A DNA stretch of 64,000 nt from Leptolyngbya sp. FACHB-60 (GCF_014695775.1 NZ_JACJOX010000049.1:1-64000); one strand, 5' to 3'; shown: positions 25,871 to 34,516, counted from the first letter of the stretch. Notes: generated by a model not told the origin, from the sequence alone. Translations and numbers: made by a program.

Positions 25871-25995
25871 AGCGTTGTCGCGATCGCAAACTCAATGCGA
25901 TCGCTTCACAACACTATTGCCTTCGCTGCAACCAAATTGTCATTTGCTGCAACGCTATTGTCACCGGTCACAACGACGTTGTCATTTGCTGCAAT
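25871..25995. repeat. Imperfect 21-bp tandem repeat, about six units
   Basis: Units begin at 25871, 25892 (20 bp), 25912, 25933, 25954 and 25975. A loose consensus is NNNATTGTCATTTGCTGCAAC; units 933-953 and 975-995 share TTGTCATTTGCTGCAA exactly. A unit of 21 bp is seven codons, so any frame through it gives heptad repeats. The first two units contain HIP1 octamers. It belongs to the short tandem repeats frequent in filamentous cyanobacteria. Confidence 0.75.
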
Positions 25996-26077
25996 AGCGT
26001 TGCGATCGCCCCCAGAGCCGTTTTCCATTGTCACAACTAGGTTTCTCTCTGAGCAAAGCTTCTACCAACTGGGCATT

Positions 26078-26133
26078 GTGAATCTAAGGCAAGACAGCAC
26101 GAGGCTACGTGGTGCGTTTTGCCTTAGATTCAC
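26078..26133. repeat. Long hairpin just upstream of a hypothetical gene
   Basis: GTGAATCTAAGGCAAGAC (from 26078) pairs with GTTTTGCCTTAGATTCAC (to 26133) with one G-T pair over 18 bases. The ~20-base interior (AGCACGAGGCTACGTGGTGC) can pair further through GCAC/GTGC. It ends 18 bases before the ATG at 26152, so in RNA it would sit in the leader; as DNA it could be an operator or repeat. Confidence 0.7.
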
Positions 26134-26151
26134 TAACCCACCTCAGCTGCC

Positions 26152-26532
26152 ATGACCGATACGACTCGTCGCCTTGCACCCAAGCGCATTGCCCAAGATA
26201 TTCAAGCCTTAGACAGTCTAAAAGTGATCGCCAACTATGTGCCCATGCGGCCAGAGGCATCGCATCAAACCTTGCAGCAGGCCTACCAGGCCATGCGGCA
26301 GAACCAGAAAGACGAAGTTGTGATGGAAGCGAGATTCAAGGCTACCCGCGATCGCGCCCGCGCGGCCGAGTGGGAATTTCACAACGCCGTTTTGGCCATG
26401 AAGCAGTCAGTTGTCGGACAATTTGGGCCAAACAGTGACGAGATTCAGGCCATCGGCTACATAAGAGCGTCTATGCGCAAGCGATCGTCCCGCAAAAAAA
26501 CTTTGGCAACAGGCGAAGACCTATCTCAGTAG
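26152..26532 (+). CDS. Hypothetical protein, helical, function unknown
   Basis: 126 aa, mostly charged and helical. The segment NSDEIQAIGYIRASMRKRSSRKK near the C-terminus resembles a conserved block in small cyanobacterial proteins of unknown role (SDEVQALGxKxKSExKR-like), by memory. There is no signal peptide or membrane helix. It follows the long hairpin at 26078-26133 closely, which may control it. The ATG is used because it opens a clean frame; no strong ribosome-binding site is seen. Confidence 0.55.
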   Translation: MTDTTRRLAPKRIAQDIQALDSLKVIANYVPMRPEASHQTLQQAYQAMRQNQKDEVVMEARFKATRDRARAAEWEFHNAVLAMKQSVVGQFGPNSDEIQAIGYIRASMRKRSSRKKTLATGEDLSQ

Positions 26533-26640
26533 CCGTGGGGCAAGAACAGGTAAACTTTGAGCAATACAGTATCTCTGTAGCATGGGCAAAGCTTGCCCTC
26601 ACCAGACATTGATTGCTCTCACCTCGCCCCAGGCATTGCC

Positions 26641-27303
26641 ATGTTCACCTCGCCCGATGCCCGCCGCTATGCCCCTGCCACCGAGCGCAACCGCGAGCCG
26701 ATCTTAGCCGTGCTCCAGCGGGTGCTGCCTCCCACCGGCACCGTGCTCGAAGTGTCGAGCGGCACCGGAGAGCACGCCGTATTTTTTGCTCCCCACCTCG
26801 CGCCTCGGCAGTGGTTGCCCTCAGACCTCGACCCCGGTGCCCGAGCCAGCATCGCCGCCTGGCGAGAGGCCGCTCCTGCCGCAAACCTGCACGCGCCCAT
26901 CGCGCTGGATGCTGCTGCCCCCCTGTGGCCAGTCGAATCTGAGAACTTCAGCGATTTGCTCTCAGACCTGGATTTGCAGCAGCACCCAATTACCGCCCTG
27001 GTCAATATCAACATGATTCACATTGCTCCCTGGGCCGCTTGCTTGGGGCTGCTGGCGGCAGCAGGACGAATTTTATCGCCTGGTGGCATTTTGTATCTTT
27101 ACGGGCCTTACAAGCAAAACGGACAGCATACCGCCCCCAGCAACGCTGCATTCGACGACAGTTTGCAGGCCCAAAACCCTGAGTGGGGCGTGCGCGATTT
27201 AGACGCGGTGGTGGCCGCTGCCAAAGTCCACGGGCTGGCGCTAGTCGAAACCATCGCCATGCCCGCCAACAATCTTTCAGTGGTGTTTAGGGCGATCGGT
27301 TAG
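26641..27303 (+). CDS. DUF938 methyltransferase-like protein
   Basis: 220 aa from the ATG at 26641; the frame is open back to a TTG at 26593, which would add 16 residues. The N-terminus (YAPATERNREPILAVL) is the DUF938 hallmark. VLEVSSGTGEHAVFFA is the SAM-binding glycine loop of a class I methyltransferase, WLPSDLDP the acidic loop, and LYLYGPYKQNG a family motif. It is likely a cytoplasmic SAM-dependent methyltransferase of unknown substrate. Neighbours are small hypotheticals and give no clue. Confidence 0.85.
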   Translation: MFTSPDARRYAPATERNREPILAVLQRVLPPTGTVLEVSSGTGEHAVFFAPHLAPRQWLPSDLDPGARASIAAWREAAPAANLHAPIALDAAAPLWPVESENFSDLLSDLDLQQHPITALVNINMIHIAPWAACLGLLAAAGRILSPGGILYLYGPYKQNGQHTAPSNAAFDDSLQAQNPEWGVRDLDAVVAAAKVHGLALVETIAMPANNLSVVFRAIG

Positions 27304-27367
27304 CCCAGCGACCGCTTCGTTGGGGCGGTTTCGTTAGACTGTGGCTAACCTGCGTTCTGAGGTCGCC

Positions 27368-27634
27368 ATGATTGTCAGCAGCCTTCAGTTTTTAACCAGC
27401 GATGCCACTTATCACGATCTAGCCCTGCGCTGCCAAGAGTATCTGCACTACCAGCAGCGGGGCTGGGCCGACCAGCGCGAGCTGGCCGAAGACATGCTGT
27501 TTAACCTGCTGGTGGAATATTTGGTCGAGGCCGGGGTGCCTCGCCCTGCCGCCGAGCAATTCTGCACCGATAGCGACAACCTGACCGAGCTGGCGATGCG
27601 AATCTCGTCCACCCTAGGCCCTGTGGTGGCTTAG
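27368..27634 (+). CDS. Small hypothetical protein
   Basis: 88 aa from the ATG at 27368 (the frame is open from a GTG-type start at 27341). It is acidic and helical, with QFLTSDATYHDLALRCQEYL and LVEYLVEAGVPRPAAEQF. No domain is recognised and there is no membrane segment. It starts 64 bases after the DUF938 gene and could be co-transcribed with it. Codon use matches the surrounding GC-rich genes, which supports it being real. Confidence 0.55.
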   Translation: MIVSSLQFLTSDATYHDLALRCQEYLHYQQRGWADQRELAEDMLFNLLVEYLVEAGVPRPAAEQFCTDSDNLTELAMRISSTLGPVVA

Positions 27635-27737
27635 TCTACAGTCCGGTTGTCTCCGCGCCGCAGATCAAAGCGCAAACTACTTCGCCGGGCTGCGGTCGGT
27701 ATTGATTGGCCGTTAGGGCCGCGATCGCATCATTGCT

Positions 27738-27854
27738 CTAAACAATCTGCTGGCTGTGGAGAAAAAAGTACACCAGTCGGGCCAGGCTGAGACCAATAAA
27801 CGACACCAAAATAACGGTGATCGAGACATTGACAATATTGCGGACGGCTTTCAT
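27738..27854 (-). CDS. Candidate 38-residue single-helix membrane protein
   Basis: The frame from the ATG at 27854 to TAG at 27738 encodes 38 aa. MKAVRNIVNVSITVILVSFI... has a basic N-terminus followed by a 20-residue hydrophobic helix (VSITVILVSFIGLSLARLVY) and the tail FFLHSQQIV. This is the layout of small thylakoid or cytoplasmic membrane subunits. It does not match the photosystem, cytochrome b6f or NDH small subunits I remember. It is divergent from the solute-binding protein gene. There is no clear ribosome-binding site. Confidence 0.4.
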   Translation of the reverse strand: MKAVRNIVNVSITVILVSFIGLSLARLVYFFLHSQQIV

Positions 27855-27926
27855 GGGCGTAAACTAAAGCGCTATGGTTTAAATCAGTATTCTCCCCTGG
27901 CAAGGGGGCGCGGGGGCCAAATGCTC

Positions 27927-29036
27927 ATGAATCGTCGCAGCTTTTTAGCGGGGGCCGGCGGGGTGACCCTGGCTACGCTGCTGGCAGGTTGCCAGCGCTC
28001 CAGTGCTGCCAACCTGCGGCTGGCCATGGTGGTCAACTCGGTGCCTGCTCAGCTGCTCAAGGCGTTTCAGCAGCTGCCGGAGCGGGGCAGCAGCGTGGCG
28101 GTGACGCCGCAAGAGTCGCTGCTAGGGCTATATAGCTTGCTGCAAGACTGGCACGGCGAGGCGGATGGAGCGGCACCGATGGCCGACTGGGTGAGTTTGG
28201 CCGACTATTGGCTGGCCCCCGCCATTCGCCAGGAACTGGTGCAGCCAATCGAGGTGGCGGCAATTCCCCACTGGGAAGACCTGAATCAGGTATGGCCAGA
28301 GCTGGTGCGCCGCGATCGCAGCGGCACCCCTAGCGCCAAGGGCAGCGTCTGGGCTGTGCCCTACCGCTGGAGTCACCTGGTGCTGCTCTACGACCCCGCT
28401 CGTTTACCCCGCCAGTCGGCTCAGCTCAAAACCTGGAGCGACCTGCTCCGGCCTGAACTGACGCGCCGCCTGGTGCTGCCCGACCATCCCCGACTGGTGC
28501 TGGGGCTAGCTCAAAAAGCCCTGGGGGCCTCGGCTAACGGTGCGGACCCGACCGCTGTTTCAGGCCTAGACGCCTTTTTAGCCAAGCTACACCAGCAGGT
28601 GCGAGCCTATGACTCTAATTACTATCTTGAGAGTTTGATTGTTGGCGACGCAACCGCTGTGGTGGGCTGGTCAGACGATGTACAGCCGCTGTTGCGCCAG
28701 TACCGGCATTTAGCCGTCGCGGTGCCCCCTGAGGGAACGCTGCTGAGCTCCCAACTCTGGGTCCGGCCCCAGGCGGTGCCCGCCCCTGCTCCTGTCGCTG
28801 TCGACTGGCTCAATTTTTGCCTGGGGGATGACTTTGCCACCCAGCTCGCCATCTTTGGCCACACTGCCTCGCCGTTGCTGTGGGGGGTTGACCCACAGCA
28901 ACGGCCTGAGCCCCTGCAAACGCCACCGGAGATTGTCCTAACTCCGGCGATCGCCGACCAGAGCGAGTTTCTCCTTCCCCTCAAGGCCGAAGCTGAAGCC
29001 CGCTATGGTCGTCTGTGGCAAAGCTTACGCGCCTAG
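27927..29036 (+). CDS. Extracellular solute-binding lipoprotein with Tat signal
   Basis: About 369 aa; two ATGs (27921, 27927) lie close together. MNRRSFLAGAGG is a twin-arginine signal and TLLAGC a lipobox (Cys22), so the protein is exported folded and lipid-anchored. The rest resembles polyamine/iron-type binding proteins: ADYWLAPAIRQELVQPIE, GSVWAVPYRWSHLVLLYDP and TWSDLLRPEL are characteristic. It should deliver a small solute to an ABC permease. No permease or ATPase gene is adjacent, so it is an orphan component and the solute is not predictable. Confidence 0.82.
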   Translation: MNRRSFLAGAGGVTLATLLAGCQRSSAANLRLAMVVNSVPAQLLKAFQQLPERGSSVAVTPQESLLGLYSLLQDWHGEADGAAPMADWVSLADYWLAPAIRQELVQPIEVAAIPHWEDLNQVWPELVRRDRSGTPSAKGSVWAVPYRWSHLVLLYDPARLPRQSAQLKTWSDLLRPELTRRLVLPDHPRLVLGLAQKALGASANGADPTAVSGLDAFLAKLHQQVRAYDSNYYLESLIVGDATAVVGWSDDVQPLLRQYRHLAVAVPPEGTLLSSQLWVRPQAVPAPAPVAVDWLNFCLGDDFATQLAIFGHTASPLLWGVDPQQRPEPLQTPPEIVLTPAIADQSEFLLPLKAEAEARYGRLWQSLRA

Positions 29037-29102
29037 CTCAGCAGGCTGAATCTAACGATGAGCGTTGCCGTAGGCTCCGTCTTGAGCGTAACTAGCCTGA
29101 AC

Positions 29103-29864
29103 CTACGGGGTTTGACTGGGTATGGCCTGAGCGGTTGGCTGGTAGCGGCGCGCCCCTTCAGCCAACAGGTTGCGCTGAAGCTGCACAATTAACCCCGAGT
29201 CTAGGTTAGCCGAGCAGGCATGCACGCCATTCTCAGCGGTTAAGGGCAGCCCCGGCTGATCGACAAAATCACAAGCGTAAAGCCCCACCATGCGCGAGTT
29301 GCGAGAATTGCCCTGGAAGAAGCGGAGGTTGTGGCCAACGTCTCGGGCCGCTGTGCCGAACTGGTTGAGCACAGCGTAGCGCTCGTTGTAGGTCAGCACT
29401 GACCAAATCTGGGGGTTAACCATCACGTCGATCACTGTCGTACCTGAGTCTTCAATTTGGTAAGAAATCCAAGATTCCACCAGGCGACGGCCGCCCAGGT
29501 GCGATGTTAGGGAGTCGCGATTCCACCACAAACTTGGCAGAGTCATGCTGGTGGGGGAGGCGCGGCGGCTATCGCTAGATAGCGAACTATCGACAATGCG
29601 ATCGGTAAAGTCATCGCCGTCGGCTAAGGTCGCAGTCGGAAATACCAGTAGCTGACAAAACGTTTGGTTGAGTGCCGTCGATCGCCCCGGCCAATAGGCA
29701 GTGAGTAGCTCGTCTGGGCAGCAGGCCGCATCTAGAATAGCCATTTCCTCGTTTTCCTGAACGGCGCAGGCCGATGACGACTGGGCTGGGGAACGGTTGA
29801 TACCCCCTAGCATCAGCACGACTGCGCCCGCGATCGCCAGCCCGAGCTGACGAGACACCCTCAT
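29103..29864 (-). CDS. Exported protein of unknown function
   Basis: 253 aa from the ATG at 29864; the longer frame to 29939 has an odd N-terminus. MRVSRQLGLAIAGAVVLMLGG and the following SPAQSSSA give a signal peptide. The mature part has six or more cysteines (CAVQ, CCPDE, TFCQLLVF, YACDF, HACSAN) that may form disulfides. VVNPQIWSVLTYNERYAVLNQFG-like helices near residue 165 look like a conserved cyanobacterial core. No family is recognised. It converges with the solute-binding gene 66 bases away. Confidence 0.6.
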   Translation of the reverse strand: MRVSRQLGLAIAGAVVLMLGGINRSPAQSSSACAVQENEEMAILDAACCPDELLTAYWPGRSTALNQTFCQLLVFPTATLADGDDFTDRIVDSSLSSDSRRASPTSMTLPSLWWNRDSLTSHLGGRRLVESWISYQIEDSGTTVIDVMVNPQIWSVLTYNERYAVLNQFGTAARDVGHNLRFFQGNSRNSRMVGLYACDFVDQPGLPLTAENGVHACSANLDSGLIVQLQRNLLAEGARRYQPTAQAIPSQTP

Positions 29865-29962
29865 CTTGGTCTGGGCCCTAGAGCCCCAGATCTGCCCCTT
29901 CACTGATACCGGTGGTGAATGGCCTGGTGCTCCGTCCATGGTTGTGCCCCCTTGGGGTTTTT

Positions 29963-32602
29963 CTAAAGAAAAATGAGTCGGCTGCGATGCACGTGCTGTA
30001 GGGCTAGCGGCTGATCAGCTACCTTCTCTACCATGGAGACGACGTGCTCTGGGCGCAACAGGTTCCCGTCGTTGCGACAGTGGCCCACCGCTCTGAGCCA
30101 GACTCCATGGCTATCTTTAGGATACTCCAGACCCACGGGTAAGGGTTGGTCTGGGCTAACCACCGCTAGCTCATGCAGGCGCTCTCGCAGGTTGATGAGT
30201 TGCATCTTTCCAGACTTAGTTTTCTTTTCCCAAGGCACTTCATCGAGGGCCAAGACGCTCTCAATCCAAGCCTCCCAGGCTGGCGATGCTGCGCCGACGT
30301 CTTCTAAACTTACGTGCAGGTAGTATTCGGCCTGGTCGAGGAGCTTAGTCGCAGAGGGCTCGTCTAGGGGCACCTCGACAATGTCGTATAGCGGAATTTC
30401 GGGCGGCAGCTGGGCCGCGAGCCGTTGCAGAAAGTCGGCGGGGGCGATCGCCCGCGTCAGTTCAAAATCCACTACTTCGCCGCTGCTAGTGGCCCCCAGC
30501 GGTAACGCGTTGGCGGGCGACAGGCGCGGCCCCGGATGAAAACCGCCGGTAAAGGCGATGGGTAACTCGGCCCGCCGCAGGGCGCGATCGAACAGGCGCA
30601 CCATGTCTAGGTGGCCCAGCAGAGCCATCGACCCCAGCTTGCCCAAAGTTACCCGCAGTCGCTGCACCCGCTCAGAGCTGGGCTGGCTGTGGCCAAGAAA
30701 GGCAGGAATGGGGGGTGGCGGCACCACCACGTTGTGGCCAAAGTCGGGGCCGCAGACGCCGCAGTGGCTACAGCCCTCAAAGGAGCAGTCGGGGACTGTG
30801 GCCTCGTCTAGGGCACGGAGCAGGTCGTCTTTGAGCCAGGTTTTGTCGATGCCGGTATCGAGGTGATCCCAGGGCAGTGGGGCATCAAGGCTGGGGCGAT
30901 TGCCCTCGGTATCCATCACGTTCCATTCGCCCTGATCGACCTTCCGGTACTTCCAGGTCAAATCGGCTTCGTCGATCGCCTGGGTCCAGGCTTTAAAGGC
31001 ATTCTCCACGCTTTCCCACCAGCTGTCCATGCCGGCCCCCAGTTCCCAGGCGCGGCGCACCACGGCGGCTAGGCGGCGATCGCCCCGACCGACAAAGTCT
31101 TCCATCGCCGAGATGCGCACGTCGGTAAAGTTAACCTTGGCCCAGCGCAACGCCCGAAATTCTTCCCGCAGCAGCCGCTGCTTGCGACGAAATTCCTCCG
31201 TCGACACCGAGTGCCACTGGAAGGGGGTGTGAGGTTTTGGGGTGAAATTAGAAATGGTGATGTTGAAGGCTAGGGGTCGCCGTCCCGACTGGGTACAGGA
31301 CTGGCGCAGCCAGCGCACGGTTTCGGCAATGCCCAGCACGTCGGCATCGGTTTCGCCCGGCAGGCCGATCATAAAGTAGAGTTTGACCCGACCCCAGCCC
31401 TGCTCGTGGGCGGTTTTGATGCCGCGCAGCAGCTCTTCGTTAGTCAACCCCTTATTGACAATGTCGCGCATGCGCTGTGTGCCCGCCTCAGGGGCAAAGG
31501 TCAACCCGGTAAGACGGGTGCCGCCAATGATGTTGGCAATGTTTTCATCAAAGCGGTCGACCCGCTGGCTGGGCAGCGACAGCGAAATATTTTCGTCTTT
31601 GAGGCGATTTTTGACCTCCACCCCCACTGCTGGCAGGGCCAGATAGTCAGAGCAGCTCAGCGACAACAGCGAAAACTCGTCATAGCCGGTCTTGCGCATG
31701 CCAGTCTCAATGGCATCGACTACGGCTTCGGGCTCCACATCTCGGGCTGGGCGCGTCAGCATGCCCGGTTGGCAGAAGCGGCAGCCCCGAGTGCAACCCC
31801 GCCGAATTTCCACCGTTAGGCGATCGTGGACCGTTTCAACGTAGGGCACCAGGCCCATGGCATAGGCAGGAATGGGGGTGGCTACCCGGCGCAGTACCCG
31901 TGTGGGTACGTCGGGCCGATTGGGATGCACCGAGCCATCGGCGGCCATATCGTAAAACTGGGGCACGTAGACCCCTGGCACCTGGGCCAGATCGAGCAGC
32001 AGGGACTCTCGGCTGAGGCCAGCGGCCTTGCCCTCTTCCATCACCAGGGCAATTTCGGGCAGCAGCTCTTCGCCGTCGCCCAGGGCCACAAAGTCAAAAA
32101 AGTCGGCGTAGGGTTCGGGGTTAGAGGTGGCGGTTTGGCCACCGGCAAAAATTAATGGCCAGGATCCTGCCTCAGGGGCAAAGGCTCTGGCTTGGTCGCG
32201 CTCCTGCCAGGTGAGCGGAATGCCTGACAGCGACAGCATTTCGAGAATATTAGTGGCCCCTAGCTCATAGCTGAGGCTAAAACCCAGAATGTCAAAGTCG
32301 GTCAGCGATCGCTGCGACTCGACCGCAAATAGAGGTGTCCGGGTTGCTTTGAGCTTGGCGGCTAGATCAGAGGCTGGTAGGTAGGCGCGATCGCACAGCT
32401 GCCGAGGCTGAGCATTCAAAATGCTGTAGAGAATGATGTGGCCTAGGTTGGAGGCCCCAACCTCATAGACCTCAGGGTAAGTTAGCACCCAACGCACGCT
32501 GGCCCCATCCCAAGGCTTGTGAGCCGCACCCAGCTCGTTACCCAGATAGCGACCCGGCCGGGAAATCCCGGCATTCACCAATGTATTAACTGATACAGAC
32601 AC
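29963..32602 (-). CDS. Radical SAM protein (TIGR03960 type) fused to DUF2344
   Basis: 879 aa starting at GTG 32602. Residues ~1-230 form a B12-binding-like region (YPEVYEVGASNLGHIILY, FAGGQTATSNPEPYADFFDFVALGDGEE). The radical SAM core has IRRGCTRGCRFCQPG, whose CxxxCxxC cysteines hold the 4Fe-4S cluster. A cysteine-rich block CSFEGCSHCGVCG precedes the C-terminal DUF2344 domain (LGKLGSMALLGHLDMVRLF, GGFHPGPRLS). In many bacteria the two halves are separate adjacent genes. It may act in RNA or cofactor modification; the substrate is unknown. Confidence 0.88.
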   Translation of the reverse strand: MSVSVNTLVNAGISRPGRYLGNELGAAHKPWDGASVRWVLTYPEVYEVGASNLGHIILYSILNAQPRQLCDRAYLPASDLAAKLKATRTPLFAVESQRSLTDFDILGFSLSYELGATNILEMLSLSGIPLTWQERDQARAFAPEAGSWPLIFAGGQTATSNPEPYADFFDFVALGDGEELLPEIALVMEEGKAAGLSRESLLLDLAQVPGVYVPQFYDMAADGSVHPNRPDVPTRVLRRVATPIPAYAMGLVPYVETVHDRLTVEIRRGCTRGCRFCQPGMLTRPARDVEPEAVVDAIETGMRKTGYDEFSLLSLSCSDYLALPAVGVEVKNRLKDENISLSLPSQRVDRFDENIANIIGGTRLTGLTFAPEAGTQRMRDIVNKGLTNEELLRGIKTAHEQGWGRVKLYFMIGLPGETDADVLGIAETVRWLRQSCTQSGRRPLAFNITISNFTPKPHTPFQWHSVSTEEFRRKQRLLREEFRALRWAKVNFTDVRISAMEDFVGRGDRRLAAVVRRAWELGAGMDSWWESVENAFKAWTQAIDEADLTWKYRKVDQGEWNVMDTEGNRPSLDAPLPWDHLDTGIDKTWLKDDLLRALDEATVPDCSFEGCSHCGVCGPDFGHNVVVPPPPIPAFLGHSQPSSERVQRLRVTLGKLGSMALLGHLDMVRLFDRALRRAELPIAFTGGFHPGPRLSPANALPLGATSSGEVVDFELTRAIAPADFLQRLAAQLPPEIPLYDIVEVPLDEPSATKLLDQAEYYLHVSLEDVGAASPAWEAWIESVLALDEVPWEKKTKSGKMQLINLRERLHELAVVSPDQPLPVGLEYPKDSHGVWLRAVGHCRNDGNLLRPEHVVSMVEKVADQPLALQHVHRSRLIFL

Positions 32603-32680
32603 AACCTAGCTGCCCCAAACGCTCGCGAGCATGACCACCATACTATAGCGAGGTGGTGGTGGGCTTGGCCGAGCCTAGAA

Positions 32681-32998
32681 CTAAACGGCGACGGGCAGCT
32701 CGTCCACCATTTCAAAGGCGCGATCGAGCTGGGTAAGCTCAAACACGATGCGAATAGCCGGCGGCACAGAGCAGAGGCAGAGGCGCTTTTGGAGCTGACG
32801 AGCGTGCTTCAGCGCCGACACCAAGGAGATCAGCCCGGCGCTGTCGAGCGACTCGACCTGGCTCATGTCTACGAATAGGCCATCGGCCCGATCAGACTGA
32901 ATTTTCTGCATTAAAGACGATTGAAAATCGTGGGCGTTAGACGCATTGAGAGAGCCCTGGGCTTGAAAAATAGCCATTTCCTTAGTCATAGTCTGCAT
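32681..32998 (-). CDS. STAS-domain protein (anti-sigma factor antagonist type)
   Basis: 105 aa, a single STAS domain. The core DMSQVESLDSAGLISLVSAL carries the serine (SLDSAG) that is phosphorylated in SpoIIAA/RsbV-type proteins. GGAG lies about 12 bases before the ATG at 32998. Such proteins switch partner kinases or sigma-factor inhibitors through phosphorylation; no partner is adjacent. It lies downstream of a 318-base gap containing a CRP-like palindrome. Confidence 0.88.
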   Translation of the reverse strand: MQTMTKEMAIFQAQGSLNASNAHDFQSSLMQKIQSDRADGLFVDMSQVESLDSAGLISLVSALKHARQLQKRLCLCSVPPAIRIVFELTQLDRAFEMVDELPVAV

Positions 32999-33316
32999 AC
33001 TCGATACACTCCAAGATTATGGATAATGTTAAAAACTATTAAAGCCAGTTTGACTACATCACGACGATAGTCGTAATTACACCGACTTGACTACGTCTAG
33101 GGGCATACTTGGTCATAACTTGATATAGATTCAGACCTCATTGACGAAGCGCCTCCGTGAATTTACCGAACATATCTCCAACGGTTGGATCATTTTGTGA
33201 TTTGAATCACGAATTACCGTGGTAGAACGCACAACTTCTTTGGGGTGCCATCACTGGCTACAGCGCGGCTAAGCTCGACAATAGGCAGTAACGCAATCAC
33301 GCTTAGGTAATGGTTC
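32999..33316. promoter_or_regulatory. Divergent promoter region with CRP-like site at 33196-33211
   Basis: No gene is seen in this gap between two divergent genes. TGTGATTTGAATCACG at 33196-33211 matches the CRP consensus TGTGA-N6-TCACA in 9 of 10 fixed positions, and cyanobacterial SYCRP1 recognises this type of site. It is ~105 bases before the plus-strand gene at 33317 and ~200 bases before the STAS gene. Function is inferred from the match only. Confidence 0.4.
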
Positions 33317-33550
33317 ATGGCCCCCACCTTTTCCATTCGTCGACTGGTAGAAAAAGCACTCCATAGCGGGCTGCTGACTCCTGATATCGAGCAGGGCATT
33401 AACGCTGAACTGTCTCGCCTAGGGTATTTGCCCATTGGCGACTCCGAGGCCTTGGAGCTGCTCATGTACGAAATGGACGAAGGTCGCATTCGACTGGTTC
33501 CGGGAGCCGGAGCATGCGGTGAGGCGCAGCCGCAGCCAGTATATGGCTAG
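33317..33550 (+). CDS. Small conserved-looking hypothetical protein
   Basis: 77 aa. SIRRLVEKALHSGLLTPDIEQGINAEL followed by LPIGDSEALELLMYEMDEGRIRLVPG reads as a compact helical protein with a conserved core; similar proteins exist in many cyanobacteria to my recollection. No motif, membrane segment or signal is seen. It is divergent from the STAS gene and may be controlled by the CRP-like site at 33196-33211. Confidence 0.6.
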   Translation: MAPTFSIRRLVEKALHSGLLTPDIEQGINAELSRLGYLPIGDSEALELLMYEMDEGRIRLVPGAGACGEAQPQPVYG

Positions 33551-33683
33551 CTAAACTTGGTCGATTAACCACAGCTAAGACCTCCACCATCACCCAACTG
33601 CCCGCATTGTCAGGCCACCTCAGGATTTTCCCGGAGGGGGCTTTGGCATCTTTATGAAAGCTTTACAGAAACCGTCCGGATTA

Positions 33684-34088
33684 TTACCTAGTCCAAGGGC
33701 TGCTTGGCTCTGAGGTTTGGCGATCGGCCCATAGCCACTGCACAAACTCGTTGACCGTTAAATGTCTATGGTCAGAATCTGGGGGGAGTGCGGAGGCTGA
33801 GGCAGCAGACTTAGCTGATAGGCTGGCCAGCAGCGGTATGACTTCGGTATCTAAGGCCGGTTGCAGCTGCTCTAGGGGCCATAACATATCGGGTACTGCT
33901 GGTTTGGGAGCCGTCAGACCTGTAGCATCGAAATCTGGCCCTAGGGCGATCATCTCGGTTTCGCTGACCAGCGCTAGAGGTCTGAGCCATCCCGTGGGGC
34001 GAGGTGCTAATACCTGAATGATTTCGGCATAAAGCCGGACTTGGCGGCACTCTAAGAATACGATTTGACCTGTAACCAGAGAGGTCAT
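33684..34088 (-). CDS. Hypothetical protein, function unknown
   Basis: 134 aa from the ATG at 34088 (a TTG at 34094 is also in frame). TSLVTGQIVFLECRQVRLYAEIIQVL and RPTGWLRPLALV look like a beta-rich N-terminal part. A low-complexity Ala/Ser linker and a conserved-looking tail (LTVNEFVQWLWADRQ) follow. Similar proteins occur in cyanobacteria but no function is known to me. No membrane segment or signal peptide. Confidence 0.6.
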   Translation of the reverse strand: MTSLVTGQIVFLECRQVRLYAEIIQVLAPRPTGWLRPLALVSETEMIALGPDFDATGLTAPKPAVPDMLWPLEQLQPALDTEVIPLLASLSAKSAASASALPPDSDHRHLTVNEFVQWLWADRQTSEPSSPWTR

Positions 34089-34516
34089 GGACAATTCAAT
34101 AGGGAAACGAATAGGACAGCGAGTCTGTCAGATATTTCCTATGGTAGCTACCGCATCCGTCTGAAACAGCAAAGACCAAAAATTAGAAGAGCGAAAATCA
34201 AAAAAATGCCTGATAGGCTTGAATCTTGATAGTGAAGGCTGTCCTAACCTAGCCTTTACCTGTCATGGCTAGAATTACAGACAGGCTGGATGAGCAAGCT
34301 AACGACAGCCTCTATCACTGGCCTAAATGGTCAGACAACGGCTGTATCAAGCCTTCAAGGTCGTGCATTGGTTGGGTCAGACAGGAGTGAGATTTTTCCA
34401 AGCCTATCCCGAGTGTCATGCTAAAACCATCGTGAAGTTTTATGATGGGGACATTGATCTGGGCCTAGGGGTTTCTAAAGAATCTCTGCCTTGGAGCTTC
34501 GCCAGGAGGTATTGCT
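34089..34516. other. Intergenic region upstream of clpS
   Basis: No credible gene. The frames 34265-34390 (41 aa) and 34327-34527 are short, with atypical composition. The last bases hold the clpS ribosome-binding site AGGAGG. The gap should hold promoters for the clpS operon and for the divergent hypothetical gene. Confidence 0.5.

Larger units (their letters stand above)
25601..26151. other. 551-base intergenic region with tandem repeats and a hairpin
   Basis: No convincing gene. Open frames here (25788-25997, 25895-26155) follow directly from the tandem repeat and have repetitive, non-globular products. The region holds the 21-bp tandem repeat and the long hairpin listed separately. It may be a remnant of a lost or mobile segment next to the AT-rich membrane genes. 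Confidence 0.5.

Noticed and set aside
25788..26155. Overlapping ORFs in the repeat region
   Set aside because: Their products are heptad repeats generated by the 21-bp tandem repeat; no conserved domain or start signal.
34265..34390. 41-codon frame before clpS (also 34327-34527)
   Set aside because: Atypical composition, no ribosome-binding site, overlapping alternatives; likely chance.
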